Shown here one piece after another: positions 1 through 8,633 of a stretch of 64,000 bases of DNA. The notes beneath the pieces were generated by a model. That model worked only from the letters and a program-made list of their open reading frames with translations. It was not told the DNA's origin and made no database searches. Position 1 is the stretch's first letter; every line of letters starts with the position of its first letter. Made by a program: the position numbers and the translations under genes. Source of the DNA: Pedobacter miscanthi (lineage in GTDB: Bacteria > Bacteroidota > Bacteroidia > Sphingobacteriales > Sphingobacteriaceae); NCBI RefSeq assembly GCF_003315595.1, contig NZ_QNQU01000008.1:1-64000 (forward strand), given 5' to 3'.

Positions 1-206
1 AAATATTTATAACACTAAGTTAATAGCATTGGTGTCCTCACGAACCACTAGCATTATTTTTTGCTCCACAAACCACCTGCGTTAGCTCATCCTTAATATT
101 TACTTAAAATCAGATCATCAATATTAATGATATCATAACACTATCTGTTTACAGGGCTAATAGTTATAAATCAATTTTGTAATAAAAGAATCAGAAGTTA
201 AATAAT

Positions 207-452
207 ATGAGATTGGTTTCATGCATCGGACTTTTAACGGTTATACCTGCAATTGCATTGCTTACTCATAGCAACGAACCACATGCTGCTATTGAAACAC
301 ATCAACAAGATAAAATGAGCGCTGCAATATCAGCTAATGCCGTTCAAACTGATTCGTTGTTACGCGCCAAAGTAAATACGCCTGCTCAGAAGCATTTGGG
401 TTTCACAGTAAAAAGTGCTGTAGAAACCAGTTCTGTACTTACAAAACAATAA
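207..452 (+). CDS. small exported protein of unknown function
   Basis: An 81-residue protein starting MRLVSCIGLLTVIPAIALL, which looks like a signal peptide or single N-terminal membrane segment, followed by a short polar tail with no cysteines after the signal and no domain I recognise. It lies 24 bp upstream of the alkaline phosphatase on the same strand and may share its transcript. The body is low in aromatic residues and could be a degraded remnant of a larger exported protein. No function is assigned; reality of the gene is moderately likely from the signal-like start and frame position. Confidence 0.45.
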   Translation: MRLVSCIGLLTVIPAIALLTHSNEPHAAIETHQQDKMSAAISANAVQTDSLLRAKVNTPAQKHLGFTVKSAVETSSVLTKQ

Positions 453-476
453 AAAGCACCATTGCTTTATCGAAAT

Positions 477-1880
477 ATGAATAGAAGATCGTTATTAAAA
501 GGCGGCTTGCTGGCCGGTTTAAGTGTACCACTTGTGGGGCTGAAAGATGTAATCGCTACTCCTGTTGGCGGACCAAAAAAAGCAAAAAACATCATTATGA
601 TGGTGAGCGACGGCATGAGCATTGGTACCTTAAATATGGCCGATCTTTATGCCAACCGGGCTTATGGCAAAAGCAGTAAATGGCTGGGCCTGTACCGCGA
701 CAATAAAGCTGTACGCGCTTTGATGGATACCGCTTCGGCCAGCTCAATGGTTACCGATTCTGCAGCTGCCAGCTCATCATGGGGCGGAGGCATGCGTGTT
801 AAAAACGGTTCACTTAATGTAGGTATTAATGGTGAGAAACCTCAGCCTATCCTTCAGAAATTTAAAGAAAAAGGTAAAAAAGTAGGTTGTGTAACAACAG
901 TTCCCATTACACACGCTACACCAGCAGGTTTTTGCGTCAATATTGACAACCGTGGCGGACAGGATATTATTGCTGAAATCTACCTTGGTTTAAAATTCGA
1001 TGTGATGATGGGTGGTGGAAGCAAATACTTTGGCGAAAAGAGGGAAGGGGGCGACCTGATCCCAAAATTTCTTACCCAGGGATATAAAGTTGCCGAAAAC
1101 AGGAACGAAATGTTGGCATTGGATAAATCGAAACCGGTTTTAGGCCTGTTTGCAGAAGACGGATTACCTTATGAAGTAGACCGTATGCACGATGCTGAAT
1201 TGCAGAAAACTGTGCCTACACTGGCCGAAATGACAATGAAAGCCATTGAATTAATGAAAGACCATAAAGATGGTTTTGCGTTACAGGTTGAGGGTGGAAA
1301 GGTAGATTGGGCAGCACACTCTAACGATTTGGGCGGATTAATCTTCGATCAGCTGGCTTTTGATGAAGCGGTTGGTAAAGTAATCGAATTTGCCGAAAAA
1401 GATGGCGAAACCCTGGTAATTATCACCACCGATCATGGAAATTCGAACCCTGGTTTGTTTTATGCAGACGAAGCCAACAAAAAATTCGATCGCCTGCAGC
1501 GTTTTAAACACAGCAACACCTGGTTGCTTGCGCAACTGGACCAATCGTTCAGTGAGCAGAAAATTATGGAAATGATTAAAGAAAACCAGGGTATAGAAAT
1601 GAAAAGTGAAGATGTAAAATCGTTGCTAAGCCATTTTAAAGATATTGTTCCGGGGCAGTTATATAACGAAGCCAACCTTCCTTTTTACGAATATGGAAAA
1701 ATTTTAGGCAAATACACCGATGTACAATGGGCAGGTATGAACCATACCGGCGATTATGTTGAGCTTACTATGTTCGGTCCGGGATCGGAACAGCTAAAGC
1801 CTTTCGTTAAAAATTACGAACTGCATAATTTCATGTTAAAAGCCGCCGAAATGCCAAAACACTTTTTGGTGACGAAATAA
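477..1880 (+). CDS. Tat-exported alkaline phosphatase
   Basis: Alkaline phosphatase superfamily phosphomonoesterase (PhoA-type fold), 467 residues, expected in the periplasm. The N-terminus MNRRSLLKGG is a twin-arginine signal followed by a hydrophobic stretch. Visible motifs are the metal-binding MMVSDGMS near residue 40, the nucleophile segment VTDSAAASS (Ser near residue 90), DWAAHSND near 275, TTDHGN near 310, and a late GMNHTGDYV that supplies a metal His. I chose the ATG at 477 rather than the in-frame TTG at 462 because the twin-arginine motif then sits at the extreme N-terminus. Phosphate release from organic esters is the family role; natural substrate is not evident. No Pho-box was identified. 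Confidence 0.9.
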   Translation: MNRRSLLKGGLLAGLSVPLVGLKDVIATPVGGPKKAKNIIMMVSDGMSIGTLNMADLYANRAYGKSSKWLGLYRDNKAVRALMDTASASSMVTDSAAASSSWGGGMRVKNGSLNVGINGEKPQPILQKFKEKGKKVGCVTTVPITHATPAGFCVNIDNRGGQDIIAEIYLGLKFDVMMGGGSKYFGEKREGGDLIPKFLTQGYKVAENRNEMLALDKSKPVLGLFAEDGLPYEVDRMHDAELQKTVPTLAEMTMKAIELMKDHKDGFALQVEGGKVDWAAHSNDLGGLIFDQLAFDEAVGKVIEFAEKDGETLVIITTDHGNSNPGLFYADEANKKFDRLQRFKHSNTWLLAQLDQSFSEQKIMEMIKENQGIEMKSEDVKSLLSHFKDIVPGQLYNEANLPFYEYGKILGKYTDVQWAGMNHTGDYVELTMFGPGSEQLKPFVKNYELHNFMLKAAEMPKHFLVTK

Positions 1881-1932
1881 GTTCATTGGTTTATTCGTTA
1901 TTGGTCATTGGTTTATTGGTCATTTGTTTACT
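1881..1932. repeat. degenerate TTGGTCA-type short tandem repeat
   Basis: Downstream of the phosphatase, 7- and 8-base units of the form TTGGTCA / TTGGTTTA / TTCGTTA follow one another. The same unit family recurs at 5110-5290 and 6692-6759. No coding potential. Confidence 0.75.
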
Positions 1933-1962
1933 AGGGGCAAATTGCCATTGTTCATTAATGTG

Positions 1963-1986
1963 GTGTCAGATGTTACCATCTGACAC
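1963..1986. terminator. perfect hairpin between convergent genes
   Basis: GTGTCAGATG (1963-1972) and CATCTGACAC (1977-1986) form a perfect 10-bp stem with a TTAC loop. It lies between the phosphatase (+) and the HAD gene (-), so a bidirectional terminator or a REP-like element is plausible. There is no strong U-tract. Confidence 0.5.
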
Positions 1987-2002
1987 ATAATAATGCTTTT
2001 TT

Positions 2003-2060
2003 GCCACGGAAACACAGAATTCACAGATAAATATTCCATGATCATTTGTGTTTTTGTGGC
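2003..2060. repeat. imperfect inverted repeat (GCCACGGAAACACA type)
   Basis: GCCACGGAAACACA (2003-2016) pairs with TGTGTTTTTGTGGC (2047-2060) with two mismatches. This looks like a degenerate dispersed hairpin repeat; fragments of similar wording (cacaagtaaatacagat, ctatctgtgctc) occur near 45225-45290. Confidence 0.45.
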
Positions 2061-2125
2061 TAAACCAATCTCTAATTTTATCTAAAACGCATTGAAGAAT
2101 CTTTTATTTATATCAATGCCCTTTA

Positions 2126-2167
2126 GACTCCGGACTCCGGACTAAAGACTAAGGACTAAGGACTAAA
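2126..2167. repeat. six tandem GACTNNN heptamers
   Basis: Six consecutive 7-base units: GACTCCG twice, then GACTAAA, GACTAAG, GACTAAG, GACTAAA, ending 1 bp before the stop codon of the minus-strand HAD gene. The GACT core is invariant while the last three bases vary. Confidence 0.85.
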
Positions 2168-2168
2168 T

Positions 2169-2948
2169 TCAAGCCTCCCACCAGGTTAAAGGAAATTTAA
2201 TTTCGTCAACAGAACTGGCAATCATATCCGGTTTAAAAGCGTAATGACCTAAAGTATCCTTGCTTGATATGCCCGAAAGCACCAAAATGGTTTTATAGCC
2301 CATTTGTACACCACCCTGGATGTCGGTTTCCATGGTATCGCCGATAACGGTAGTTTCGCTCGTTTCCAAACCTAAAAATTTACGTGCCGAGCGCATCATT
2401 ACAGGGCTGGGTTTGCCCGTAACAAAAGCCTTTCTTCCGGTAGCTTCTTCAATCATGGCTGTTGTTGCCGCGATACCTAAATTGTTCCAACCCGGTTTCT
2501 TAGGCGATGGATCTCGGTTGGTTGTAATAAATTTTGCGCCGGCAAGGATCATATCTACCGCCCGCTGCACCATTTCGAGCGTAAAATTTCTTCCTTCACC
2601 CAATACCACAAACTCAGGATCTGTATTAACCAAAGTAATGCCATGATCGTGTAAACTGCTCAATAAACCTCCTTCACCTAATACATAGGCCGTTCCTTTC
2701 GGGCTTTGATCCGAAAGAAATTTAGCCGTAGCCATGGCACTGGTGTAAACATGGCTTTCTTCAACCTTTATGCCCAGTCCTTTTAATTTGCGTACCACTT
2801 CTAATGGGGTTCTCTGGCTGTTATTGGTCATAAACGCGAAGGGAATTTCTTCGTCGATTAAGTTTTTAATGAATTTGTCTGCTCCGGTTATCAGCGCCTC
2901 CCCACTATAAATCACCCCGTCCATATCTATTAATAATCCTTGTTTCAT
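2169..2948 (-). CDS. HAD-IIA family phosphatase (NagD-like)
   Basis: Cytoplasmic haloacid dehalogenase superfamily hydrolase, subfamily IIA, 259 residues, the usual family length. Visible motifs: nucleophile D8-x-D10 in LLIDMDGVIYSG, motif II FMTNNSQRT, motif III lysine in VTGKPSPVMM, and acidic motif IV in VIGDTMETDIQGG. The C2-type cap lies between motifs II and III. NagD-type enzymes dephosphorylate nucleoside monophosphates, sugar phosphates or 2-phosphoglycolate; the substrate cannot be told here. It appears monocistronic, with the GACT heptamer repeat directly after its stop codon. Confidence 0.88.
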   Translation of the reverse strand: MKQGLLIDMDGVIYSGEALITGADKFIKNLIDEEIPFAFMTNNSQRTPLEVVRKLKGLGIKVEESHVYTSAMATAKFLSDQSPKGTAYVLGEGGLLSSLHDHGITLVNTDPEFVVLGEGRNFTLEMVQRAVDMILAGAKFITTNRDPSPKKPGWNNLGIAATTAMIEEATGRKAFVTGKPSPVMMRSARKFLGLETSETTVIGDTMETDIQGGVQMGYKTILVLSGISSKDTLGHYAFKPDMIASSVDEIKFPLTWWEA

Positions 2949-3141
2949 GTTTTTGTAGATTTAATCTGCTTGTATGCAAACTTAATGTTTTCTTGTTCAA
3001 TCAACGTTAAATTACAGGTTTTGAACTTTCAAAAATGGTCAATTATGCTGCTTTCTATGGCTTTTTTTATTTAACATAAACTTAATATAGGAGTTGTAGC
3101 ATTACCATGCTTTATAACGTATCCCTTACAAAAACTAAATA

Positions 3142-3669
3142 ATGAAAAACGCTGTCAAAACAACCACTATTCTTTTAATTGCATGTACAACTTTCTTTGC
3201 CTGTAAAAAGAAAACCGAAGATCCGATGGATTTTACGGTTGATGATCAAAATTTAACCGCCTGTCCGCTGGGTACAACATGTCATTTTCAGTATGCAGAT
3301 AATGCTTCGATGGATGAAAACTGGCTAAATATAACAGCTGGGCAGCATCGGATTTTCTGGGCCAGGAATGTGAAGGACTCCAGAACGAGCTGGATGTATT
3401 TTCAGGCGCCTATGACCGGAGATAGATTTTTGTTGAACGATGCGGATGTGCAGGCCGGAAAGGTAAAATTTGTTTCTAGCTGTCCGGTATGTTACGGCGT
3501 AGAACTCAGAGCGTTAAAAGGAACTGTTAAAGGAATAAAAGTGGTTAAAAATAGTGCTGAACCCGAAAAATGGTTGTTAGAATCAAATATCGTTTTGTCT
3601 GTAATAGGATCTATTGTGCCTGTAGATACCATTTATGTTAAGCAATATTATACTCCTGCAATACAATAA
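3142..3669 (+). CDS. lipoprotein of unknown function
   Basis: 175 residues. MKNAVKTTTILLIACTTFFACKKKTEDP is a lipoprotein signal in which the lipobox cysteine is followed by CKKK, typical of Bacteroidota lipoproteins. The mature part contains paired cysteines (TACPLGTTCHF and SSCPVCYGV), suggesting disulfides, and a beta-rich composition. I recognise no named domain. It is isolated: a divergent gap of about 190 bp separates it from the HAD gene, and the esterase gene converges on it only 9 bp away. Confidence 0.75.
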   Translation: MKNAVKTTTILLIACTTFFACKKKTEDPMDFTVDDQNLTACPLGTTCHFQYADNASMDENWLNITAGQHRIFWARNVKDSRTSWMYFQAPMTGDRFLLNDADVQAGKVKFVSSCPVCYGVELRALKGTVKGIKVVKNSAEPEKWLLESNIVLSVIGSIVPVDTIYVKQYYTPAIQ

Positions 3670-3678
3670 TTATAGACC

Positions 3679-4407
3679 TTAAATATACATCGGTGCCATT
3701 TTTCGCCAGTAATGGGGCCGGTGTGCATTGCTTTCCCAGGTGTGGAACTGATTGGGGATACCTTTTTCCCATAGCAGGCTGCTAAGGTGCTGGTTTCCGC
3801 TTAAAAACGGATCTGTTTCGCCTACAGCTAAAATAATTTCAATATTCCTAACTGCTGTAAGCAATGTATCATCATTTAAATTAGCCAGGTATTGTGCCGG
3901 CATGTTTAGGTAAACTTTTTCGTCGTGAAATCCATTTAACAAATCCCTGAAATCGCCAATATTATCCGTCAAATCATATCTTCCACTAATGCCAACAGCC
4001 TTTTTAAATAACCATGGATATTTCATCGCCAGATTAATGGCATGATAGGCGCCCATACTACAACCTGCAGTTTCTATAAAATTACCGTCGTTTTTTTGGT
4101 GGATTAATGGCATTACCTCATCTAACAAATACTTTTCATATTGGAGATGCCGCTCAATCCTGACCGATGGAAATACATCATCATTATAAAAGCTTTCTCC
4201 ATCAATACTATCTACACAGAAAACCTGGAGTTCGCCATTTTCGATCTGTTGGCCCAAAGAAGCAATAATTCCCCAATTTTCATAATCATAGAAACGAGCC
4301 ATGCGGGTAGGGAAAAAGATAACCGCCCGGCCGCTGTGCCCGAAAACCAGCAGCTCCATATCCCTTTGCAGACTATGGCTGAACCATTTGTGGTATTCCC
4401 TGTTCAT
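3679..4407 (-). CDS. esterase family alpha/beta hydrolase
   Basis: 242 residues, alpha/beta-hydrolase of the esterase D / putative esterase type, no signal peptide seen. The nucleophile elbow is GCSMGAY with Ser117; LAVGETDPFL supplies a likely acid residue and ESNAHRPHYW the catalytic histidine. Related proteins cleave S-formylglutathione, acyl esters or siderophore esters, so the substrate is open. It is followed at a 65-bp distance upstream by a same-strand SGNH hydrolase and may be co-transcribed with it. Confidence 0.82.
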   Translation of the reverse strand: MNREYHKWFSHSLQRDMELLVFGHSGRAVIFFPTRMARFYDYENWGIIASLGQQIENGELQVFCVDSIDGESFYNDDVFPSVRIERHLQYEKYLLDEVMPLIHQKNDGNFIETAGCSMGAYHAINLAMKYPWLFKKAVGISGRYDLTDNIGDFRDLLNGFHDEKVYLNMPAQYLANLNDDTLLTAVRNIEIILAVGETDPFLSGNQHLSSLLWEKGIPNQFHTWESNAHRPHYWRKMAPMYI

Positions 4408-4472
4408 CTGTTTAAAATCTTGATAGAAAAATAATGCTCCGATGTTATCGTGATATTAATTAACGGTAATGA

Positions 4473-5060
4473 TTAACCTAATTTTTCTTTAACAGCTTCG
4501 GTCCATAAACGGTACCCTTCGTCGCTTAAGTGTAAACCATCGTGATCGTAGAGTGCCGGATTTGGATTGCCCGATTTATCCAGCATTTTTTTAAAAACAT
4601 CAATAAATTTCCAGTTCCCATTCAGTTTGATAATCTCGCTTTCAATAAGGTTGTTGGTATACCTGAACTGATCGGCAATATGCCAGCGGTGAATGCTCGG
4701 CTTTAAAGAGATAAAATAACATGGAATTGTGCCAAACCTAAGGTTAACTTTTACGATCAGCTGCTGAAAGAATATAAAAATTTCTTCGGGGTTTCGGCCA
4801 TCTCCAAGGTCGTTATCTCCTGCATATACCACAAGTGCCTTTGGCTTGTAATCGGTCATAATCCTTTCGAAAAACCATACACAGGCAGCCAGGGTAGATC
4901 CTCCAAAACCCAGATTGGTTACCTTGGTGAAGTTGAAATCATCTTCCAAACTGTTCCATAACCGTATAGATGAACTCCCATAGAAAATAATCCCCGGATG
5001 GTCGCGGTCTAAACGATACCTTTTTTCCAATTGTTTAACCTCTTCTTCGTACCAGTACAT
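4473..5060 (-). CDS. SGNH/GDSL-family hydrolase
   Basis: 195 residues, no signal peptide. Family blocks visible: block I YGSSSIRLW (catalytic Ser near residue 30), block II NLGFGGST, block III YAGDNDLG and block V DHDGLHLSDEGY with the Asp-His pair. These are serine esterases acting on lipids, acetylated sugars or thioesters; GSSS-type members often act as platelet-activating-factor acetylhydrolase-like esterases. Same strand as the esterase at 3679-4407. The upstream region is a long TTGGTCA-type repeat. Confidence 0.85.
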   Translation of the reverse strand: MYWYEEEVKQLEKRYRLDRDHPGIIFYGSSSIRLWNSLEDDFNFTKVTNLGFGGSTLAACVWFFERIMTDYKPKALVVYAGDNDLGDGRNPEEIFIFFQQLIVKVNLRFGTIPCYFISLKPSIHRWHIADQFRYTNNLIESEIIKLNGNWKFIDVFKKMLDKSGNPNPALYDHDGLHLSDEGYRLWTEAVKEKLG

Positions 5061-5109
5061 AACGCTAAAGATAAAAAGATCTGCCTTTTATAGAAATGGC
5101 TTGTATGTT

Positions 5110-5290
5110 AAGTTTATGTGAAGTGGGTTATTGGCTCATTGGCTCATTGGTTCACTGGTCATTAGTTCATTGGTCATTGGTCATTAGTTTATTGGTCATT
5201 AGTTCATTGGTCATTAGTTTATTGGTCAGGTTCACTGGTCATTAGTCATTGGTTCATTGGTCATTGGTTATTAGGTCATTGGTTATTGAT
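5110..5290. repeat. long TTGGTCA-type short tandem repeat
   Basis: About 180 bp made almost wholly of 7-base TTGGTCA units alternating with 8-base variants TTGGTTCA, TTAGTTCA and TTAGTTTA. It fills the gap between the SGNH gene and the 223-residue membrane protein, both on the minus strand, so it sits in the upstream region of the SGNH hydrolase. Confidence 0.85.
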
Positions 5291-5324
5291 TTGTAACAGT
5301 AAAACAAACCTACAATCAAAAAAT

Positions 5325-5996
5325 CTAACTACCTAGTAACTTCCGGATTGAAACTAAATGGGAAAACAATACAATTGGTACGATGAAGGCCGGAAGCAAG
5401 CTGAAAGGAAAGTACAGCAATGCAATATTTGGCTGTGAAAAAGCAAATTTTTGTATCGGAAATGGCGCCGATAATACAGCTGTGGTTACAATATTCGCCA
5501 ATAGTAAGAGGCAAATAATGTTCCATGCCAGTAAAACTTTTTTATTTAGTTTGTTTTTAATATATCCGAAATAATAAATAAAGGGAGCGGTAATTCCGCA
5601 TAAAATATCAAAATTTCTGCCTTCAAAAGTCATCATTTCTGGTACAGCATGATGTATAAACAGCCAATAAAGCGTCAGTTCCACAGGTATCCTGATAATA
5701 TGTAATATCGTTAGTTTACCAATATCAATCCCGGTAATAAATGCCTTCCCCTTTTTGGAGAAAAAAGTAGCAACGATAAGGGCAATAGGGGGTAATACGA
5801 GCAATACAAATCGGGGCGGCATAACGTGGATCACCTGATAAAAGCCCGAAATGCTTAGTAAAGATTGTATGGTTAGCCATAAAAAGAATATGCTGGTCAA
5901 AGTTTTTGAAAAACCAACGGCCTTAAAAAATAATACGATGGTTAATAAGGCAGTTAACGCAAATAAGATGTAAAGTGATATCGGTAAGTGTTCCAT
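5325..5996 (-). CDS. polytopic membrane protein of unknown function
   Basis: 223 residues with about seven hydrophobic segments: MEHLPISLYILFALTALL, then helices around residues 30-45, 60-80, 95-110, 125-145, 155-170 and 190-215. No enzymatic motif seen. Proteins of this type are common in Pedobacter-like genomes without a named function. It begins 70 bp after the Crp/Fnr-type gene on the same strand, so the two are likely co-transcribed, and the regulator may respond to the condition in which this protein is used. Confidence 0.75.
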   Translation of the reverse strand: MEHLPISLYILFALTALLTIVLFFKAVGFSKTLTSIFFLWLTIQSLLSISGFYQVIHVMPPRFVLLVLPPIALIVATFFSKKGKAFITGIDIGKLTILHIIRIPVELTLYWLFIHHAVPEMMTFEGRNFDILCGITAPFIYYFGYIKNKLNKKVLLAWNIICLLLLANIVTTAVLSAPFPIQKFAFSQPNIALLYFPFSLLPAFIVPIVLFSHLVSIRKLLGS

Positions 5997-6066
5997 GAGT
6001 TAATTGTTTCTACAAAAGAACCCATTTTAACTCCTGTTTATCTTCGCATTTGGCAAGAAATACCTG

Positions 6067-6663
6067 TTAATGTTTTTTTGCAAAATCTTTTCTGATTCTG
6101 CTGAGAGAAGTATCTGTTACCCCTAAAAAGGAAGCAATATGTTTTAGAGGGGCATGCTGAAAAATTTCAGGATTTGATTTTAGCAGTTCTGCGTAACGCT
6201 GTTCGGCGGTTTCGGTAATCATTGATAGTGTTCTGCTTTTAAGTCCTGAAAAGCCTTGCACCAGTATCGATCTCCCAAAATCCCTAAATTCAGGTATGCT
6301 ATGGAAAAGTTCATTTAGTTGAGCAAAAGTAATAAACCAGCCCTCACACTCGCTTAATGTATGGATATTCTCCTTTGATTTATCTCGTTTAAAGAATGAA
6401 GAAACCTCAAATACCATCTCGCCTGGAATATAAAAATTTGTGGTCACCTCTTTTCCCTCCGTGTCGTGTACAAATGCCCGCATGTAACCATTTTCAAGAA
6501 AAAGATACTCGTTGCATACTTTGCCAGCCAGAAGCTGAAAATCACCTTTAGCTAATTTCTTATAGGTAAAATGTTCGGCAATTTGCTGGTAGATAACTGG
6601 AGAAACGTTGTTACCCTGATTAAAAAAGTCGATTAGTTTTCCTTTTGTCATTCCAGATTGCAT
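6067..6663 (-). CDS. Crp/Fnr family transcriptional regulator
   Basis: 198 residues: N-terminal cyclic-nucleotide-binding beta-roll (about residues 25-120, with YLFLENGYMRAF and FYIPGEMVFEVSSF) and a C-terminal HTH ending in HIASFLGVTDTSLSRIRKDF. The canonical cAMP phosphate-binding RET-like residues are not evident and there are no clustered N-terminal cysteines for an iron-sulfur cluster, so the effector is unknown, as for many Bacteroidota members. First gene of a probable two-gene unit with the membrane protein. Confidence 0.87.
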   Translation of the reverse strand: MQSGMTKGKLIDFFNQGNNVSPVIYQQIAEHFTYKKLAKGDFQLLAGKVCNEYLFLENGYMRAFVHDTEGKEVTTNFYIPGEMVFEVSSFFKRDKSKENIHTLSECEGWFITFAQLNELFHSIPEFRDFGRSILVQGFSGLKSRTLSMITETAEQRYAELLKSNPEIFQHAPLKHIASFLGVTDTSLSRIRKDFAKKH

Positions 6664-6691
6664 TTAAGCGAATATAAAAATAATTAAGGCA

Positions 6692-6759
6692 ATTGGTCAT
6701 TGGTCATTGGTCATTGGTTAATTGGTCATTGGTCATTAGTTCATTGGTCATTCGTTCAT
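6692..6759. repeat. TTGGTCA-type short tandem repeat
   Basis: Nine units of 7-8 bases (TTGGTCA three times, TTGGTTAA, TTGGTCA twice, TTAGTTCA, TTGGTCA, TTCGTTCA) directly upstream of the Crp/Fnr gene, starting about 30 bp from its start codon. Positioned where promoter elements would be expected. Beyond it (6780-6900) is a degenerate hairpin, GATCTATC-TAGA-GATAGATT, resembling the GTCATTTCGAGC repeat core. Confidence 0.8.
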
Positions 6760-6935
6760 CAAGGCGTTATTCCGACTGGAACATAGTGGAATGCCTGCTT
6801 GCTTCGGGTAGGGAGAGATCTATCTAGAGATAGATTTTGCTTCGCAGAGCACTACGTGGTTATCGTCTTCATTGCACTCGGCGATTATTTATATTATTAT
6901 GCAATCATGTATTAGTGAGTGATTTGTATCACTTG

Positions 6936-7150
6936 TGCATTTCACCCGGCTAGGCCAAAGCACTTCATCCCCGTTCAACTAAAACCCGGCCTAATAAATT
7001 TTTCGGGCTCCATTGACCCAGCCAAACTACTGGCTTCCAAAGAAAAATTTTCAGACGGCATTTTTTGTTTCTTTTTGATGCCAAAAAGAAAGAGCCCTTC
7101 GGCGGCGGCGAGCCGAGGCAAGACTGTGCATTAGGGTGAAAAAATCAATT
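6936..7150. repeat. dispersed ~210-bp repeat, copy A
   Basis: Aligns over nearly its whole length with 36389-36598. Best conserved are 7048-7125: GGCATTTTTTG, a perfect palindrome TTTCTTTTTG-ATGC-CAAAAAGAAA, and GAGCCCTTCGGCGGCGGCG. Both copies begin near TAGGCCAAAGCAC and end near AAAATCAATT. A 71-codon open frame overlaps but is not conserved as protein; I treat this as a mobile or structured-RNA-like repeat. Confidence 0.8.
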
Positions 7151-7210
7151 GTACGTCATTAATATTGATTTTATATAAATTCCTCAGGGTGATACTTTGC
7201 GCGAAGAATA

Positions 7211-7238
7211 GACTTTAGACTAAAGATTCAAGACTAAA
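7211..7238. repeat. four GACTNNN-type heptamers overlapping a stop codon
   Basis: GACTTTA, GACTAAA, GATTCAA, GACTAAA in tandem. The last unit contains the complement of the desaturase stop codon (TAG), so the repeat runs into the 3' end of that gene. Confidence 0.8.
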
Positions 7239-8313
7239 CCGCCCTTCCCATTTTCTTCAGTATCCTGAAATGCGAACGCAGTGCTGATAAAAAAGTTGTG
7301 TTTTCGTGGTAAGGTAATCCAAATTCCAAAGCCGTTTGTTTTACAATGCCCGATATCCGTCCATAATGCACATGGCAGATTTTAGGAAAAAGATGATGTT
7401 CTATCTGTCGGTTTAAACCACCCAGGAAAAAGGCCGAAACACGGCATTCGGTAGCAAAATTGGCTGTAGTGCGCATTTGGTGCTCTGCCCATGCCTCTTC
7501 CATATTGCCTTCTGCATTGGTTAAAGGGAAATTTGTTCCTTCTACCACATGTGCCAGCTGGAAAACCAGACCCATGGTTAAACCCTGAGCCATGTGTAAC
7601 AGAACAAAGCCAATAACAATTTGCCACCATAATAAAGGCATCACTAAAATGGGTAAACCGATAAAAATAAAATAGTAAAGAAATTTATAGAAAAACAGGT
7701 TAAAATATTCAATTTTCGGATGTTTATGCGCACAGGCACCAACACTTTTCTGGAAAAACTTTTTATAATCCTTACGGAATACCCACGAGAGCGAGGCGAG
7801 ACTATAAAGCGGGAAAGCATACCACTGCTGGAAACGCTGATGAGGCTTTAATTCATCTTCGCTACAGATCCTGATCAATCCTGGCGCAACCTCAATATCT
7901 TCATCGTGGCCAGGAATATTGGTATAAGTATGATGCACCACGTTATGGGTAATGTTCCAAACATAAGGGTTTGCACCCACCATGTTAAAAAGGAAACTAA
8001 AAAAAGAATTGATACGCTTTGAACTCGAAAACGAACCATGAATGGCATCATGACAAATATTGAAACCAATGAATGCACAAGTTGCACCCAGCAGGATCGT
8101 TAAAAACGAAAGGATGAGGGTGGGAAGCGGTAAAAGTAATATGATAAGATAAAATGCCATAAATAAAGTAAGGAAAAGGCAGGCCTTAAACCACATCAAT
8201 TTATTGGCATTGGTGCTTCTGTTGTTTTCTTTAAAATCGTTATTTACCCTGCGGCGTACTTCGGCGTAAAACGTGTTTCCCGGTAAACATGGGAATTTTG
8301 CTTTTAATTTCAT
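7234..8313 (-). CDS. acyl-lipid/acyl-CoA desaturase (membrane fatty acid desaturase)
   Basis: 359-residue integral membrane di-iron desaturase. The three histidine clusters are visible: HDAIHGS after the first pair of membrane helices, HNVVHH, and RQIEHHLFP near the C-terminus. The Q-x-x-HH form of the last box is typical of front-end/DesA-like desaturases, but the N-terminal cytochrome b5 domain of many front-end enzymes is absent, so electrons must come from a separate donor. Hydrophobic stretches near residues 45-90 and 210-245 fit two helical hairpins. The role is introduction of a cis double bond into membrane fatty acids; regiospecificity cannot be read. It is monocistronic. Confidence 0.9.
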   Translation of the reverse strand: MKLKAKFPCLPGNTFYAEVRRRVNNDFKENNRSTNANKLMWFKACLFLTLFMAFYLIILLLPLPTLILSFLTILLGATCAFIGFNICHDAIHGSFSSSKRINSFFSFLFNMVGANPYVWNITHNVVHHTYTNIPGHDEDIEVAPGLIRICSEDELKPHQRFQQWYAFPLYSLASLSWVFRKDYKKFFQKSVGACAHKHPKIEYFNLFFYKFLYYFIFIGLPILVMPLLWWQIVIGFVLLHMAQGLTMGLVFQLAHVVEGTNFPLTNAEGNMEEAWAEHQMRTTANFATECRVSAFFLGGLNRQIEHHLFPKICHVHYGRISGIVKQTALEFGLPYHENTTFLSALRSHFRILKKMGRAV

Positions 8314-8633
8314 GATCTTGTGCTCTTATCAACCCCATGTACGAGGCGGATAATCCAAGTTCATATAAGCTATTGGTGTATCAGGACAATTTTGCCCTGC
8401 TTCTACTATAAACGTAAACACTGCTGGTTTAGTTTTCAACGAAGGTAGTAACTTTAATTGCTCATGCACCTTTACTAAATGTTAAATAAAGTTACGTTTT
8501 TGTTAAAAAAGCGAATTTTAAGGAAGCTGATCAGAAATGTATCGGTGGGAGATGAATAGAACCTGAAATTTTAGGCAATAAATTACTGTCCACACCTCCT
8601 TTGGTTGGAAAACAAGTTTAATCAAAATACAGG
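8314..8633. other. 320-bp gap, upstream region of the desaturase
   Basis: AT-rich, no open frame with a plausible start, no strong hairpin. Presumably carries the desaturase promoter on the minus strand; I could not place a convincing TTTG/TANNTTTG pair. Confidence 0.4.

Noticed and set aside
6919..7134. 71-codon open frame
   Set aside because: It lies inside the 210-bp dispersed repeat and copy B does not keep it as protein; better explained as repeat.
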